Origin: Sphingomonas sp. BK580 | GTDB taxonomy: Bacteria; Pseudomonadota; Alphaproteobacteria; Sphingomonadales; Sphingomonadaceae | DNA length: 64,000 nt | Assembly (NCBI RefSeq): GCF_014194975.1 | Contig: NZ_JACIAY010000006.1 | Location: forward strand, 62,001 to 126,000 | Direction: 5' to 3' | Shown here: one piece after another, positions 7,290 to 17,567 of the stretch | Layout: each line of letters opens with the position of its first letter | Numbering within the stretch: the first letter of the stretch is position 1 | Program-made: the position numbers and the translations under genes | The notes under the pieces: model-generated | Told to the model about the DNA's origin: nothing | Seen by the model: the letters and a program-made list of their open reading frames with translations, nothing else | Database searches by the model: none

Positions 7290-8303
7290 CTACCGCGCGA
7301 CCCGCTGCGCCAGCCGCAGCAGGAACGTCTCCATGATCACGCGTCCGGCGGGGCCGGCGGCGATCACCTCGCGCTCGGTCCGCCGCGCTGCCGTGAGCGC
7401 GGCCGTCAGGGCGGGGAGCCGCCAGCGCCGCAACGCCGCCGCGGTGCTCGCCTCCTCGCGCCAGAAGACGCGATGGCGCTTCATCACCTGCTCGACCCCC
7501 TCACCCGAGTCGATCGCCGCGCGCATGTCGGCGAGCGACAGCAGACGCCGACCGAGCGCGCGGAGCAGCGGGATCGGCGAGCTGTCCGCCGCCGCCATCC
7601 GCCGCAAAGCGTCGAGGAGTGCGGGCACGTCGCCCCCCGTCGCGGCGAGCACCACCTCGCCGATATCGCCTTCCGCGATGTCGGCACCGACCGCGTCGAG
7701 CGCCTCGTCGTCGGCGTCCGCGGGACGATCGGGCGCCGCGTCGAGGTAGAGCGCCAGCTTCTCGACCTCACGCGCCATCACGGCGCGGTCTCCGTCGCTG
7801 GCGCGGACGAGGCGTTGCACCGCGGTGGGCGCGATCCGCAGCCCCTCGACCCGACCCAATTCCGCGACGACCGCGGCGGCGTCACGCGCGTTGGGCGGGT
7901 AGCAGGCGAACGCGAGCGCCCGGTCCGAGTCGATCGCCGCCTTGACCAGCTTGCCGGTCGCCTTGACCGTCGGCGCGATCACCACGACCGGGTTCCCCGC
8001 CTGCTCGAGGTCGAGGAGCGCGGCGACCGCCTCGAGCACCTCCTCGCCCGCGTTGGTGACGCGGATGTAGCGCGGGTCGCCGAACAGCGAGATCGCCGCC
8101 GCCTCGTCGCTGAGACGCGCCGGATCGCTACGCAGCGCCGCCCCGTCGAGATCGACGCGCTCGACGGCCTGCCCCAGCGCCCGCCCCAGGCGCGCGGCGT
8201 GCGCCTGCGCGGTCGCCTCGTCGGGGCCGTGGAGCAGGTACAGGCGGAGGTCGGCCGGTGGCCGGTCGAGCGCGGCGGTGAGCCGCGCCTCGGTCGCCTT
8301 CAT
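7290..8303 (-). CDS. holA: DNA polymerase III subunit delta
   Basis: HolA is the wrench subunit of the clamp loader that opens the beta clamp. The 337-residue protein matches delta in length and pattern: an early YLLHGPDEA segment at the degenerate ATPase domain, SLFGDPRYIRVTN near 75-87 in the clamp-contacting region, and helical domains ending RVIMETFLLRLAQRVAR. It has no functional Walker A, as expected for delta. Its ATG overlaps the lptE stop (ATGA), and the lptE-holA pair downstream of leuS is a common proteobacterial order, which supports both calls. Confidence 0.93.
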   Translation of the reverse strand: MKATEARLTAALDRPPADLRLYLLHGPDEATAQAHAARLGRALGQAVERVDLDGAALRSDPARLSDEAAAISLFGDPRYIRVTNAGEEVLEAVAALLDLEQAGNPVVVIAPTVKATGKLVKAAIDSDRALAFACYPPNARDAAAVVAELGRVEGLRIAPTAVQRLVRASDGDRAVMAREVEKLALYLDAAPDRPADADDEALDAVGADIAEGDIGEVVLAATGGDVPALLDALRRMAAADSSPIPLLRALGRRLLSLADMRAAIDSGEGVEQVMKRHRVFWREEASTAAALRRWRLPALTAALTAARRTEREVIAAGPAGRVIMETFLLRLAQRVAR

Positions 8304-8830
8304 GGTGGCGTCGGCTGCGTCCGCCGCGCGTAGAGCGCCAGCCGCGCCACGATCTGGTCCGCCACCGTCTCGGACAGCCGCTCGAGTGCGGTATTCTCGG
8401 CCGCGATCGTGGCATATTCCGAGCCGACCACGTCGATCCCCGCGTCCGACCCCGCGGTGGCGTCGACGACGACCGTGCCCTGCGCGGCGTCGATCAGCTG
8501 GTAGCGCGCGCGCAGCGTGCGCCGCTCGCGCGCGATCGAATCATCGGTCCGCGTGCCGAGGCCGACGATATCGTCGTCGAGCCGCACGGTGAGCCGGTAT
8601 TTGGCGGCGCTGCCGCCCTGCCCCATCGCGCCGAGGCGGTCGCGCAACGCGTTGGCCATCAGCCAGCCCGACTTGCCCTGGATCGGCGCGACGTCGACGC
8701 TGCCGAGCGTCGCCGCCACCGGGCTGGAGGCGCCACCGGCGTAGAGCGGCTTGAGCCCGCAGCCCGCCAGCGCGAGCGCCAGCGGCGCGATCAGGCCGGA
8801 GAGGAAGAGGCCGGGCCGCGCGCGGGTCAT
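8300..8830 (-). CDS. lptE: LPS assembly lipoprotein LptE
   Basis: LptE plugs the LptD barrel and helps insert lipopolysaccharide into the outer membrane. The 176-residue protein has a signal peptide ending in the lipobox LAGC (Cys24), then GLKPLYAGG, the usual start of LptE homologues. Length suits the family, which is weakly conserved in sequence, so the call leans on the lipobox, the N-terminal GCGLKPLY pattern and the position between leuS and holA. Its ATG overlaps the leuS stop (ATGA). Confidence 0.88.
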   Translation of the reverse strand: MTRARPGLFLSGLIAPLALALAGCGLKPLYAGGASSPVAATLGSVDVAPIQGKSGWLMANALRDRLGAMGQGGSAAKYRLTVRLDDDIVGLGTRTDDSIARERRTLRARYQLIDAAQGTVVVDATAGSDAGIDVVGSEYATIAAENTALERLSETVADQIVARLALYARRTQPTPP

Positions 8831-11328
8831 GCGACGACGTTGACCAGCCGGTCGGGCACCACGATCACCTTGCGCGGCGCGCGCCCCTCGAGCAGGCGCG
8901 CCACCTTGTCGTTGGCGAGCGCGGCGGCCTCCACGTCCTCGCGGGCGAGCCCCTTGGGGAGCGTCAGCGTGTCGCGCAGCTTGCCGTTGACCTGGATCGC
9001 GACGGTGACCTCGTCCTCGACGAGGAGCGCGGCATCGACCGACGGCCAGGGCGCGTCGGCCACCAGCCCCTCACCGCCGAGCAGTGCCCAGGCTTCTTCC
9101 GCGATGTGCGGCACCATCGGCGCGACCAGCTGGACGAGCGTGCGCACCGCGCCATCGCGTGAGGCGGACGGCGCCGCTTTCTCGATCGCGTTGACCAGCT
9201 CGTACAGCTTGGCCACCGCCTTGTTGAACGACAGTGCCTCCACGTCGGCGGCGACTCCGGCGATCGTCTGGTGGAGCTTGCGGTCGAGCGCCGGCTCGGT
9301 GCCCTCGCCGGCCGCACCCTCGCCGAGCGCGTCGAACAGCCGCCACAGCCGCTGGACGAAGCGCCACGCGCCCTCGATACCGTTCTCGCTCCACTCCAGG
9401 TCGCGCTCGGGCGGGGAGTCGGAGAGCATGAACCAGCGCACCGCGTCTGCCCCGTACTGATCCACGATCGGCGCCGGATCGACCGTGTTCTTCTTCGACT
9501 TGGACATCTTCTCGACGCGGCCGACCGTCACCGGCGCGCCGGTGGCGAGCTCGACCCCGCCGCCGATCTCCTCGGGCGCGAGCCAGCGGCCGTCCGCGGC
9601 CTTGTAGGTCTCGTGCGTCACCATCCCCTGGGTGAACAGTCCGGTGAACGGCTCGGCCAGGTCGATCAGCCCGACGTGACGCAGCGCGCGCGTCCAGAAG
9701 CGCGCGTAGAGCAGGTGCAGGATCGCGTGCTCGACCCCGCCGATATACTGCCCCACCGGCAGCCAGCGCTCGGCCTGTTCGCGGTCGAACGGCCGATCCT
9801 CGGGCTGGCTCGCGAAGCGGATGAAATACCAGGACGAGTCCGCGAAGGTGTCGAGCGTGTCGGTGTCGCGCAGCGCAGCGCCGCCGCACTGCGGGCAGCT
9901 GACGTGCTTCCACGTCGGGTGGCGCTCGAGCGGGTTGCCCGGCACGTCGAAGCTGACATCCTCGGGCAGCGCCACCGGCAGCTGCTCGCGCGGCACCGCC
10001 ACCTCGCCGCAGGCGTCGCAGTGGATGATCGGGATCGGCGTGCCCCAGTAGCGTTGGCGGCTGACGCCCCAGTCGCGCAGGCGGTAGACGGTGGAGCCCT
10101 GCCCCCAGCCCTCGCGCTCGGCGCGCTCGATCACGACTCGCTTGGCCTCCTCCACGGCGAGGCCGTCGAGGAAGTGCGAGTTCACCAAGGTACCCGGGCC
10201 GGTGTAGGCCTCGCCGCCGTCGAACGCGGGATCGGTGCGCTCGCCGTCGGCGACGACGCGGCGGATCGGCAGCGCATATTTGCTGGCGAACTCGAAGTCG
10301 CGCTGGTCGTGCGCGGGTACGCCGAACACCGCGCCCGTGCCGTATTCCATCAGCACGAAGTTGGCGATGTACACCGGCAGGTGCCCCGCGCCGAGCGGAT
10401 GCGCCGCGGTGAGCCCGGTGTCGTAGCCGAGCTTCTCCTGCGTCTCGAGCTCGGCGGCGGTGGTGCCGCCCTGCTTGCAGCGTTCGATGAAGGCGGCGGC
10501 GGCGGGATCACGCGCGGCGAGCGCCTGTGCGATCGGATGATCGGCCGCGACCGCGACGAAGCTGGCGCCGAAGATCGTGTCCGGCCGCGTGGTGAAGACC
10601 TCGACGCTGTCGCCGTCGCTCAGCGCGAAGCGGAACTGCAGCCCCTGGCTCTTCCCGATCCAGTTCTCCTGCATCAGCCGCACCTTGTCGGGCCAATGCT
10701 CGAGCGAGCCGAGGCCTTCGAGCAGCTCGTCGGCGAAGCGCGTGATGCGCAGGAACCATTGCGACAGCTTGCGCTTCTCGACCAGCGCACCCGAGCGCCA
10801 GCCGCGGCCGTCGATCACCTGCTCGTTGGCGAGGACGGTCATGTCGACCGGGTCCCAGTTGACCGCCGACTCCTTGCGGAAGACCAGACCGGCGAGGTAG
10901 AAGTCGAGGAACAGCGACTGCTCGTGGCCGTAGTAGCTCGGGTCGCAGGTAGCGAGCTCGCGCGACCAGTCGAGCGCGAAGCCGAGCCGCTTGAGCTGCG
11001 CCTTCATCGCCGCGATGTTCTGGCGGGTCCACTCGCCGGGATGGACCTTCTTCTCCATCGCGGCATTCTCGGCGGGCATGCCGAACGCGTCCCACCCCAT
11101 CGGGTGGAGCACCTCATGTCCGGTCATCCGCCGGAAGCGCGCGAGCACGTCGCCCATCGTGTAGTTGCGCACGTGCCCCATGTGGATCTTCCCCGAGGGA
11201 TAGGGGAACATCTCGAGCACGTAGCTGCGCGGCTTGGGGCTGTCGTCCCGCGCCGCGAAGGTCTGCGACTCGTCCCACACCTGCTGCCAGTGCGTGTCGG
11301 CCTTGAGCGCGTTGAAGCGTGACGCCAT
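8827..11328 (-). CDS. leuS: leucine--tRNA ligase
   Basis: Class I aminoacyl-tRNA synthetase charging tRNA-Leu. The 833-residue protein has the HIGH-type motif HMGH at 49-52 within [11 protein letters not shown], a large editing domain, a zinc-binding pair CDAC and CPQC, the class-defining KMSKS near 607-611 and the anticodon-binding C-terminal domain ending in the IQVNGKLRD segment. The start [15 protein letters not shown] at 11328 is typical; the open frame to 11643 is non-coding extension that would overlap the next gene. It is followed by lptE with an ATGA overlap. Confidence 0.97.
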   Translation of the reverse strand: MASRFNALKADTHWQQVWDESQTFAARDDSPKPRSYVLEMFPYPSGKIHMGHVRNYTMGDVLARFRRMTGHEVLHPMGWDAFGMPAENAAMEKKVHPGEWTRQNIAAMKAQLKRLGFALDWSRELATCDPSYYGHEQSLFLDFYLAGLVFRKESAVNWDPVDMTVLANEQVIDGRGWRSGALVEKRKLSQWFLRITRFADELLEGLGSLEHWPDKVRLMQENWIGKSQGLQFRFALSDGDSVEVFTTRPDTIFGASFVAVAADHPIAQALAARDPAAAAFIERCKQGGTTAAELETQEKLGYDTGLTAAHPLGAGHLPVYIANFVLMEYGTGAVFGVPAHDQRDFEFASKYALPIRRVVADGERTDPAFDGGEAYTGPGTLVNSHFLDGLAVEEAKRVVIERAEREGWGQGSTVYRLRDWGVSRQRYWGTPIPIIHCDACGEVAVPREQLPVALPEDVSFDVPGNPLERHPTWKHVSCPQCGGAALRDTDTLDTFADSSWYFIRFASQPEDRPFDREQAERWLPVGQYIGGVEHAILHLLYARFWTRALRHVGLIDLAEPFTGLFTQGMVTHETYKAADGRWLAPEEIGGGVELATGAPVTVGRVEKMSKSKKNTVDPAPIVDQYGADAVRWFMLSDSPPERDLEWSENGIEGAWRFVQRLWRLFDALGEGAAGEGTEPALDRKLHQTIAGVAADVEALSFNKAVAKLYELVNAIEKAAPSASRDGAVRTLVQLVAPMVPHIAEEAWALLGGEGLVADAPWPSVDAALLVEDEVTVAIQVNGKLRDTLTLPKGLAREDVEAAALANDKVARLLEGRAPRKVIVVPDRLVNVVA

Positions 11329-11342
11329 CCTGGGTCGGTGCC

Positions 11343-11777
11343 TCAGCCGGTGATCGCGCCGCGGCGCAGGTCGCGCGCGCGGGTGAGGATGATGTCCTCG
11401 AGCTTCTGCGTCGTCGCGGCCTCGACCGGCGCGGCGATCCACTGGCCGCCGCGGCTGATCTCGCGCAGCGCGGCGACGCGGACGGCGTCGGCGCGCAGGT
11501 CCTGGTCGAGGATCGAGACGGTCACCTTCATCCGCTCGGTCGGCACCTGCGGGTTGACGTACCAGTCGGTGACGATGACCCCGCCGTTGGAATCGGTCTG
11601 CAGCAGCGGCATGAAGCTGAGCGTGTCGAGCGACGCGCGCCACAGGTAGCTGTTGACGCCGATCGTGGTGACCTTGGAGGCCGCGAGGTCACCCTCGGGG
11701 CGCGCCGCCTTGCCGCCGCAGGCGGACAAAGCGAGGGCGGCGAACAGGCCAACCGCGAGGCGCGAGGGGCGGAGCAT
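11343..11777 (-). CDS. DUF3576 domain lipoprotein
   Basis: A 144-residue exported lipoprotein with signal peptide and lipobox LSAC. The mature part holds the pattern of the alphaproteobacterial family DUF3576 ([20 protein letters not shown], then [15 protein letters not shown]), of unknown function and often found just upstream of leuS. The ATG at 11777 has AAGGA at a good distance (8 bases); an in-frame TTG six bases upstream would be too close to it. It is the first gene of the leuS-lptE-holA operon, with a 14-base gap to leuS. Two of the operon genes concern the outer membrane, which suggests an envelope role but does not prove it. Confidence 0.85.
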   Translation of the reverse strand: MLRPSRLAVGLFAALALSACGGKAARPEGDLAASKVTTIGVNSYLWRASLDTLSFMPLLQTDSNGGVIVTDWYVNPQVPTERMKVTVSILDQDLRADAVRVAALREISRGGQWIAAPVEAATTQKLEDIILTRARDLRRGAITG

Positions 11778-11971
11778 CGGCAAGGTCCTTCAGGGCAGCA
11801 ACGGGTATCCGGTCCGCTCTACCCGCGGCCCCCGCGCCGGGCAAGCGCGCCTCATTGTGGACATAGTGCAACAGAGTTTCCGAAAAGAGCCACCCCCCCG
11901 GTGGACAAGGAACTGAATCCTGTTACGCCCGCTCCAGAGGCCGGCGTGCAGACTCGCCGGGCATAAAGGGG

Positions 11972-12697
11972 ATGGACGAGATCGTGGCCGCAGGTCGCCA
12001 CATCGCAGCATGTGTCTCGGGGGCCACATTGGTCGCCGTGCTCCTGGCTGTCCCCGCGCTCGGCGCGCCCGACTCGGCGCCGAGGTCGGCGGGCCGCGAT
12101 GCCGCGATGCCGCGACTCGCGGGATCGTTCACTCCGTCGGCCGCCGATCCCAAGCTGGCGGCGCTGTTCGCGCGCGGCGGGCTCGACGCCAGCGGCTTCC
12201 GCTTCACCCCGTCCGAGTCGCGCAGCGGCAATCGCGCGGTCACCGTCGCGGTGCGCGCGCGCTCCTCGGCGACCGCGCGCGACGAGGCGCGGCTCGTCTC
12301 GACGACGCCCACCACGGTGGGTGTCGCGCCGATCGCGTACAATCTCGGCGTCGCGGTCGGTTGGAAGCGCTTCGCCGTCTCGGGCGACCTCGCCAAGGTC
12401 GATCTCGGCGCGCTGCCGGGCGGGCGCGAGGCCGCAGACGTGGCGCTCAGCTACTCGGCGAGCAAATGGACCGGTCGGGTCAGCGCGAGCAGCGACCGCG
12501 CGCTGCCGGGTGCCGCGCGCGCCGTGGCCGAGCCGCAGTCCTACTCGCTCGACGTCGGCGGCAGCTACTCGCTCACGCGCAACCTCGACCTGACCGCGGG
12601 CATGCGGCTGAAGAGCGAGCGCGACCGGCTGACCCGGATCGACGACGAGCGCCGCGACAGCCAGGCGGTCTACGTGGGAACGGCGTTCCGGTTCTGA
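11972..12697 (+). CDS. exported hypothetical protein, probable outer membrane beta-barrel
   Basis: A 241-residue protein with an N-terminal signal segment ending VPALGAP near residue 33. Its second half alternates polar and hydrophobic residues (for example YSLDVGGSYSLTRNLDLTAGMRL) and it ends in AFRF, an aromatic last residue as in BAM-assembled outer membrane proteins. I do not recognise a named family; similar small proteins occur in sphingomonads. A purine-rich AAAGGGG touches the ATG directly, too close for an ideal ribosome binding site, so a GTG at 11984 could be the true start. It is divergent from the DUF3576 gene and shares a 194-base promoter region with it. Confidence 0.65.
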   Translation: MDEIVAAGRHIAACVSGATLVAVLLAVPALGAPDSAPRSAGRDAAMPRLAGSFTPSAADPKLAALFARGGLDASGFRFTPSESRSGNRAVTVAVRARSSATARDEARLVSTTPTTVGVAPIAYNLGVAVGWKRFAVSGDLAKVDLGALPGGREAADVALSYSASKWTGRVSASSDRALPGAARAVAEPQSYSLDVGGSYSLTRNLDLTAGMRLKSERDRLTRIDDERRDSQAVYVGTAFRF

Positions 12698-12887
12698 GGG
12701 GACGCGCGGTCGTCGTGACGGCGGCGCTCGTCGTCATGGACGCGCGACGACGTCGGCATCGCAACGGATCGCACGGCGGCCTGGCCCATGATGTCGGGTG
12801 ATAGCAGCTGCGTCGTGGGGGAGCATCGCTGACCGACGGCGCCGGGCTACTGGGGACAGGTCCTCCCAGCGCGAGATCAACCTTATT

Positions 12888-12913
12888 GCCGGCGCCTCCG
12901 ACGCGACGCCGGC
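12888..12913. terminator. GC-rich stem-loop after two convergent genes
   Basis: GCCGGCG pairs with CGCCGGC over a 12-base loop, 8 bases beyond the stop of the leftward small exported protein gene. No T-run follows on the minus strand, so it is a weak terminator candidate. The remainder of 12698-12921 shows nothing else. Confidence 0.3.
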
Positions 12914-12921
12914 ACCGGATC

Positions 12922-13212
12922 TCAGTGGCTGGTCTTCACCACCGTCTTGTGGTCGCCGTTGGAGCTCACCGCGGTCTCGCGCACGATCTTGGTGGTCTCG
13001 GTCTTGTGGCCTACCTTGACGCCCAGGATCTTCTTTGGCTGGCGCGTCTTGCGCTTGCTCGTCTCGGTGACTCGGGTGGTGGTGGTGGCGGTGCCGTCGT
13101 GGACACGCGTGTCGTGATCGACCTTGGTCTCGTGCGTCGTCTGCGCGACGACCGGCCCAGCGGCGAGCAGCGTGGCAGCACTCAGGGCGGCGGCGACGTG
13201 CTGGATCTTCAT
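12922..13212 (-). CDS. small exported Thr/Lys/His-rich protein, unknown function
   Basis: A 96-residue protein with a signal peptide cut after PVVAQ (about residue 24). The mature 72 residues are very polar, rich in Thr, Lys and His with repeated ET/VT pairs and almost no hydrophobic core, so it is probably a disordered periplasmic protein. A GGAAGGA ribosome binding site lies seven bases before the ATG. It resembles short exported proteins in sphingomonads that I cannot name. It lies just downstream of the tRNA-Gln gene on the same strand. Confidence 0.6.
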   Translation of the reverse strand: MKIQHVAAALSAATLLAAGPVVAQTTHETKVDHDTRVHDGTATTTTRVTETSKRKTRQPKKILGVKVGHKTETTKIVRETAVSSNGDHKTVVKTSH

Positions 13213-13377
13213 GGCAAGTCCTTCCTCTGCCGCGACGGCACGCCGGACGCGCGCGCGCGGTCGCCGGTTAACTCGCGCGGTCGGCCGGTGATTCATCGAT
13301 CGGGTCCAGACGCGCATATGCGCCGGTCGTCCGCGACGAGGCGGTACCGGGACCTGATACGACGACGGCGAAGAAGC

Positions 13378-13451
13378 TGGATGCCCCGCGTGGATTCGAA
13401 CCACGATTGACGGAGTCAGAGTCCGTAGTCTTGCCGTTAGACGACGGGGCA
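13378..13451 (-). tRNA. tRNA-Gln (anticodon CTG)
   Basis: Read on the minus strand the gene folds as a full cloverleaf. The acceptor stem is TGCCCCG/CGGGGCA, with the U1-A72 pair typical of tRNA-Gln. The D arm is GTCT/AGAC, the anticodon stem ACGGA/TCCGT with loop CTCTGAC, and the T arm GTGG TTCGAAT CCAC. The anticodon CTG (plus-strand 13417-13419) reads CAG codons. The CCA end is encoded at 13378-13380. The discriminator base reads T, unusual because G is common for Gln. Confidence 0.95.
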
Positions 13452-13600
13452 ACAGGGGGGCGCAACTAGAAGGCGCGGCGAGCGCTGTCAATGGCCGCCT
13501 TGCCGCTCGTCGCCGCAGCGTGTAGCGTTACCATCAAGCACCGGGTGATCGCGCGTCGCGCGCGGGTCGCGTCCGGAAGAGATGAGAGAGTCTGACGGCA

Positions 13601-14638
13601 ATGGTGGACTTCCCCGCCCAATTGCCGCGCCGGCAGGGAGACGCCCCTGCCCGTTCGGCCCGACCCCAGCCGCGCACCGCGCGCGGCGGCGCGCGGCATT
13701 ACGCCGCGCTCGACCTCGGCACCAACAATTGCCGGCTGCTGATCGCGCGACCGCACGGCGACGGCTTCGCGGTCGTCGACGCCTTCTCGCGCATCGTCCG
13801 GCTCGGCGAGGGGCTGGCGCACAACGGCGCCCTGTCCGACGCCGCGATCGAGCGCACCATCGCCGCGCTGCGCGTCTGCGCCGACAAATTGCGCCGTCGC
13901 AACGTCACCTTGGCGCGCTCGGTCGCGACCGAGGCGTGCCGCCGCGCCAGCAACGGCACCGACTTCATCGCGCGTGTCCGCGCCGAGACCGGCATCCACC
14001 TCGACATCATCTCGGCGGAGGAAGAGGCGCGGCTCGCGGTGCTCGGCTGCCACGCTTTGCTCGAGCCCGGCACTGGCCCGGCGCTGGTGTTCGACATCGG
14101 CGGCGGTTCGACCGAGCTGGTGCTGATCGACGCCGACACCACCGTGCCGGTGGTGCGCGACTGGCATTCCGCGCCCTGGGGCGTCGTCTCGCTCACCGAA
14201 AGCGCGGGCGGCGGCGCCTCGGCCGAGGAGCGCGCGCGTGCCTACAAGCGGATGCGCGCTCTGGTGGCGGAGAGCTTCGCGCCCTTCGCCGCCCGGCTGC
14301 CGCGCCCGGCGCCCCCCCCGCGGCTTCTCGGTACCTCGGGCACGGTGACGACGCTGGCCAGCGTCCATCTCGGGCTCGAGCGCTACGACCGCTCGCAGGT
14401 CGACGGGCTGATCGCGCCCGCCGCGGCGATGCGCCAGATCAGCCAGGAGCTGGCGGCGATGTCGCTCGGCGAGCGCGCGCAGCTTCCCTGTATCGGCCGC
14501 GAACGTGCCGACCTGGTGGTGGCGGGCTGCGCCATCCTGGAGGGGATCCTCGACCTGTGGCCGGCGGAGCGGCTCGGCGTCGCCGACCGCGGCATCCGCG
14601 AGGGCATCCTGCGCCGGCTGATGGAAACCGAGGCGTGA
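13601..14638 (+). CDS. Ppx/GppA family phosphatase
   Basis: Member of the exopolyphosphatase / guanosine pentaphosphatase family (ASKHA fold), which hydrolyses polyphosphate or pppGpp. The 345-residue protein has the phosphate-1 motif ALDLGTNNCRLL near residues 35-46, the catalytic acidic segment SAEEEARLA and the phosphate-2 motif FDIGGGSTEL near 166-175. It has only the two ASKHA domains and lacks the C-terminal HD-like domain of E. coli Ppx, so the substrate cannot be fixed. The first 30 residues are basic and low in conservation. The gene is followed 25 bases later by rlmE, a frequent alphaproteobacterial pair. Confidence 0.9.
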   Translation: MVDFPAQLPRRQGDAPARSARPQPRTARGGARHYAALDLGTNNCRLLIARPHGDGFAVVDAFSRIVRLGEGLAHNGALSDAAIERTIAALRVCADKLRRRNVTLARSVATEACRRASNGTDFIARVRAETGIHLDIISAEEEARLAVLGCHALLEPGTGPALVFDIGGGSTELVLIDADTTVPVVRDWHSAPWGVVSLTESAGGGASAEERARAYKRMRALVAESFAPFAARLPRPAPPPRLLGTSGTVTTLASVHLGLERYDRSQVDGLIAPAAAMRQISQELAAMSLGERAQLPCIGRERADLVVAGCAILEGILDLWPAERLGVADRGIREGILRRLMETEA

Positions 14639-14663
14639 CTCGCGCGATGGGACGTCGCGGGGC

Positions 14664-15341
14664 GTGAGGGGCACCGGAGCGGGGCGCCAACGCGTCAAGA
14701 CCGCGCGCAACCGCAGCGCGCAATCCACCCGCTGGCTCGAACGCCAGCTCAACGATCCCTATGTCCGCCGCGCCAAGGCGGAGGGCTATCGCAGCCGCGC
14801 CGCCTACAAGCTGATCGAGTTGGACGAGCGATTCGGTCTGCTCAAGGGCGTGAAGCGGGTGGTCGATCTCGGGATCGCGCCGGGCGGGTGGAGCCAGGTG
14901 GTGCGGCGCCAGGCGCCGGGCGCCGCGGTGGTCGGGATCGACCTGCTGCCGGTCGACCCGATCGACGGTGTCACCATCTTCGAGATGGACTTCATGGACG
15001 ATTCAGCGCCGGGCGCGCTGATGGCGGCGCTGGGCGGCGCGCCCGATCTGGTGCTGTCCGACATGGCGGCCAATACGGTCGGGCACCCGCAGACCGACGC
15101 GCTGCGCACGATGGCGCTGGTCGAGACCGCGCTCGCCTTCGCGGTCGACGTGCTGCGGCCGGGCGGGACCTTCGTCGCCAAGGTCTTCGCCGGCGGCGCC
15201 GACTCAACGCTGGTGGCGGAGATGAAGCGCAATTTCACCGCGGTGAAGCACGCCAAGCCGCCCGCGAGCCGCAAGGGATCGGTCGAGTGGTTCGTGGTGG
15301 CGCAGGGCTTCAAGGGGCGCGGCGAGCCGGCGGAGGAGTAA
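14664..15341 (+). CDS. rlmE: 23S rRNA (uridine(2552)-2'-O)-methyltransferase RlmE
   Basis: RlmE (FtsJ/RrmJ) methylates U2552 in the A-loop late in 50S assembly. The 225-residue protein has a basic N-terminus for RNA contact, then YRSRAAYKL with the first catalytic lysine, the SAM motif DLGIAPGGWSQ near 70-80, DMAANT with the catalytic aspartate, FVAKVFAGG with the second lysine, and the final SVEWF glutamate, completing the K-D-K-E tetrad. It starts with GTG at 14664. It is probably expressed with the ppx gene. Confidence 0.94.
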   Translation: MRGTGAGRQRVKTARNRSAQSTRWLERQLNDPYVRRAKAEGYRSRAAYKLIELDERFGLLKGVKRVVDLGIAPGGWSQVVRRQAPGAAVVGIDLLPVDPIDGVTIFEMDFMDDSAPGALMAALGGAPDLVLSDMAANTVGHPQTDALRTMALVETALAFAVDVLRPGGTFVAKVFAGGADSTLVAEMKRNFTAVKHAKPPASRKGSVEWFVVAQGFKGRGEPAEE

Positions 15342-15829
15342 GGGTCGCGGCAGGTGCGCCCGTTCATCCGTGGGAGCCTCGCGGGCGCACAGCCTGAGCT
15401 CGCGCTCGTATCAGCGCGCCAAGTGCTTCGAGCAGCCGCTTCGACGAGCTCAGCGGCTCCTCAGCACGAGCGCGGGAGCGGAGCACGGAGAAGCAGAGCT
15501 GTGCCGCCTCAACATCCGTCGCTACACACTCTGACCGTTCGCGCTGAGGAGAGGCTGAGCCTGTCGAAGCCTCGTCTCGAAGCGCCGCCGCGACGGAGAC
15601 AAGCGCGCGCCAGCCACCCACCGCGCCGCCCCTGTCCCACATCGCCGCGCTTTGCTATCGGCACGCGCGGCGGGGCGCTCCCTCGCCCCACCACCCGTTC
15701 CCGCCACCGCCGCCCATCCGCCAGCGACTCAACATTCGCAACATTCGCGCTCCCGCCCAGCCCGACACCGTTCAGCGACTCAACTTTCTCAACATTCGCG
15801 CCGCGCGCGCCCCGATCCGGACCCCCGCA
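15342..15829. repeat. 488-base gene-free spacer with an inverted repeat and a direct repeat
   Basis: No gene is supported here. A 35-base segment at 15438-15472 (GCTTCGACGAGCTCAGCGGC and on) recurs in inverted form at 15535-15571, so the two arms can fold around about 60 bases; it belongs to a REP-like class built on GCTTCGACRRGCTCAGC. Further right, a 29-base direct repeat starts at 15722 and again at 15773 (CAGCGACTCAAC then TTCGCGC), 51 bases apart, each with CAACATTCG-type 9-base subunits. The second copy ends about 30 bases before the prfC start. Long open frames in this spacer are compositional artefacts. Confidence 0.7.
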
Positions 15830-17356
<1,527 letters not shown>

Positions 17357-17365
17357 GGCGCGGCT

Positions 17366-17381
17366 TGTTTCACGTGAAGCC
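17366..17381. promoter_or_regulatory. parS-like site 3, downstream of prfC
   Basis: TGTTTCACGTGAAGCC matches the parS consensus TGTTTCACGTGAAACA at 14 of 16 positions, including the whole TTCACGTGAA core. Unlike sites 1 and 2 it lies outside coding sequence. It is probably a weaker ParB site, between sites 1-2 and the predicted origin. Binding is inferred. Confidence 0.65.
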
Positions 17382-17435
17382 AACGTCGGTCCGTGGGAGC
17401 GCACGCGTCTCGGAGCGACCACCCACGCTCCTGCC

Positions 17436-17530
17436 ATCACCCTGAGCTCGTCTCGCGATCTACCGTGCCGCACATCGAGGACCGGTGCTGCCCGCGGACG
17501 AGTGGATCCTGGAACGAGGTCGGGATGACG
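17436..17530. repeat. REP-like palindromic element, copy A
   Basis: This 95-base element has imperfect inverted ends: an ATCACCCTGAGCTCGTCTCG arm and a GGATCCTGGAACGAGGTCGGG arm. Its left half recurs in reverse orientation at 25862-25954 (shared CCTGAGCTCGTCTCG). It lies between convergent prfC and a methyltransferase gene and may also end transcription. Confidence 0.65.
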
Positions 17531-17567
17531 GCTCTGCGAGGGACGGGGCCGGGCGCCGCCTCCCGCC

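Noticed and set aside
10235..10426. Serine-rich plus-strand small frame within leuS
   Set aside because: Serine- and arginine-rich frames here are typical of an alternative frame of a GC-rich gene.
9271..11322. 683-codon open frame on the plus strand
   Set aside because: It runs antisense through leuS, lacks any protein family pattern and consists of the reversed-codon composition (Glu, Arg, His, Val rich) typical of GC-rich antisense frames.
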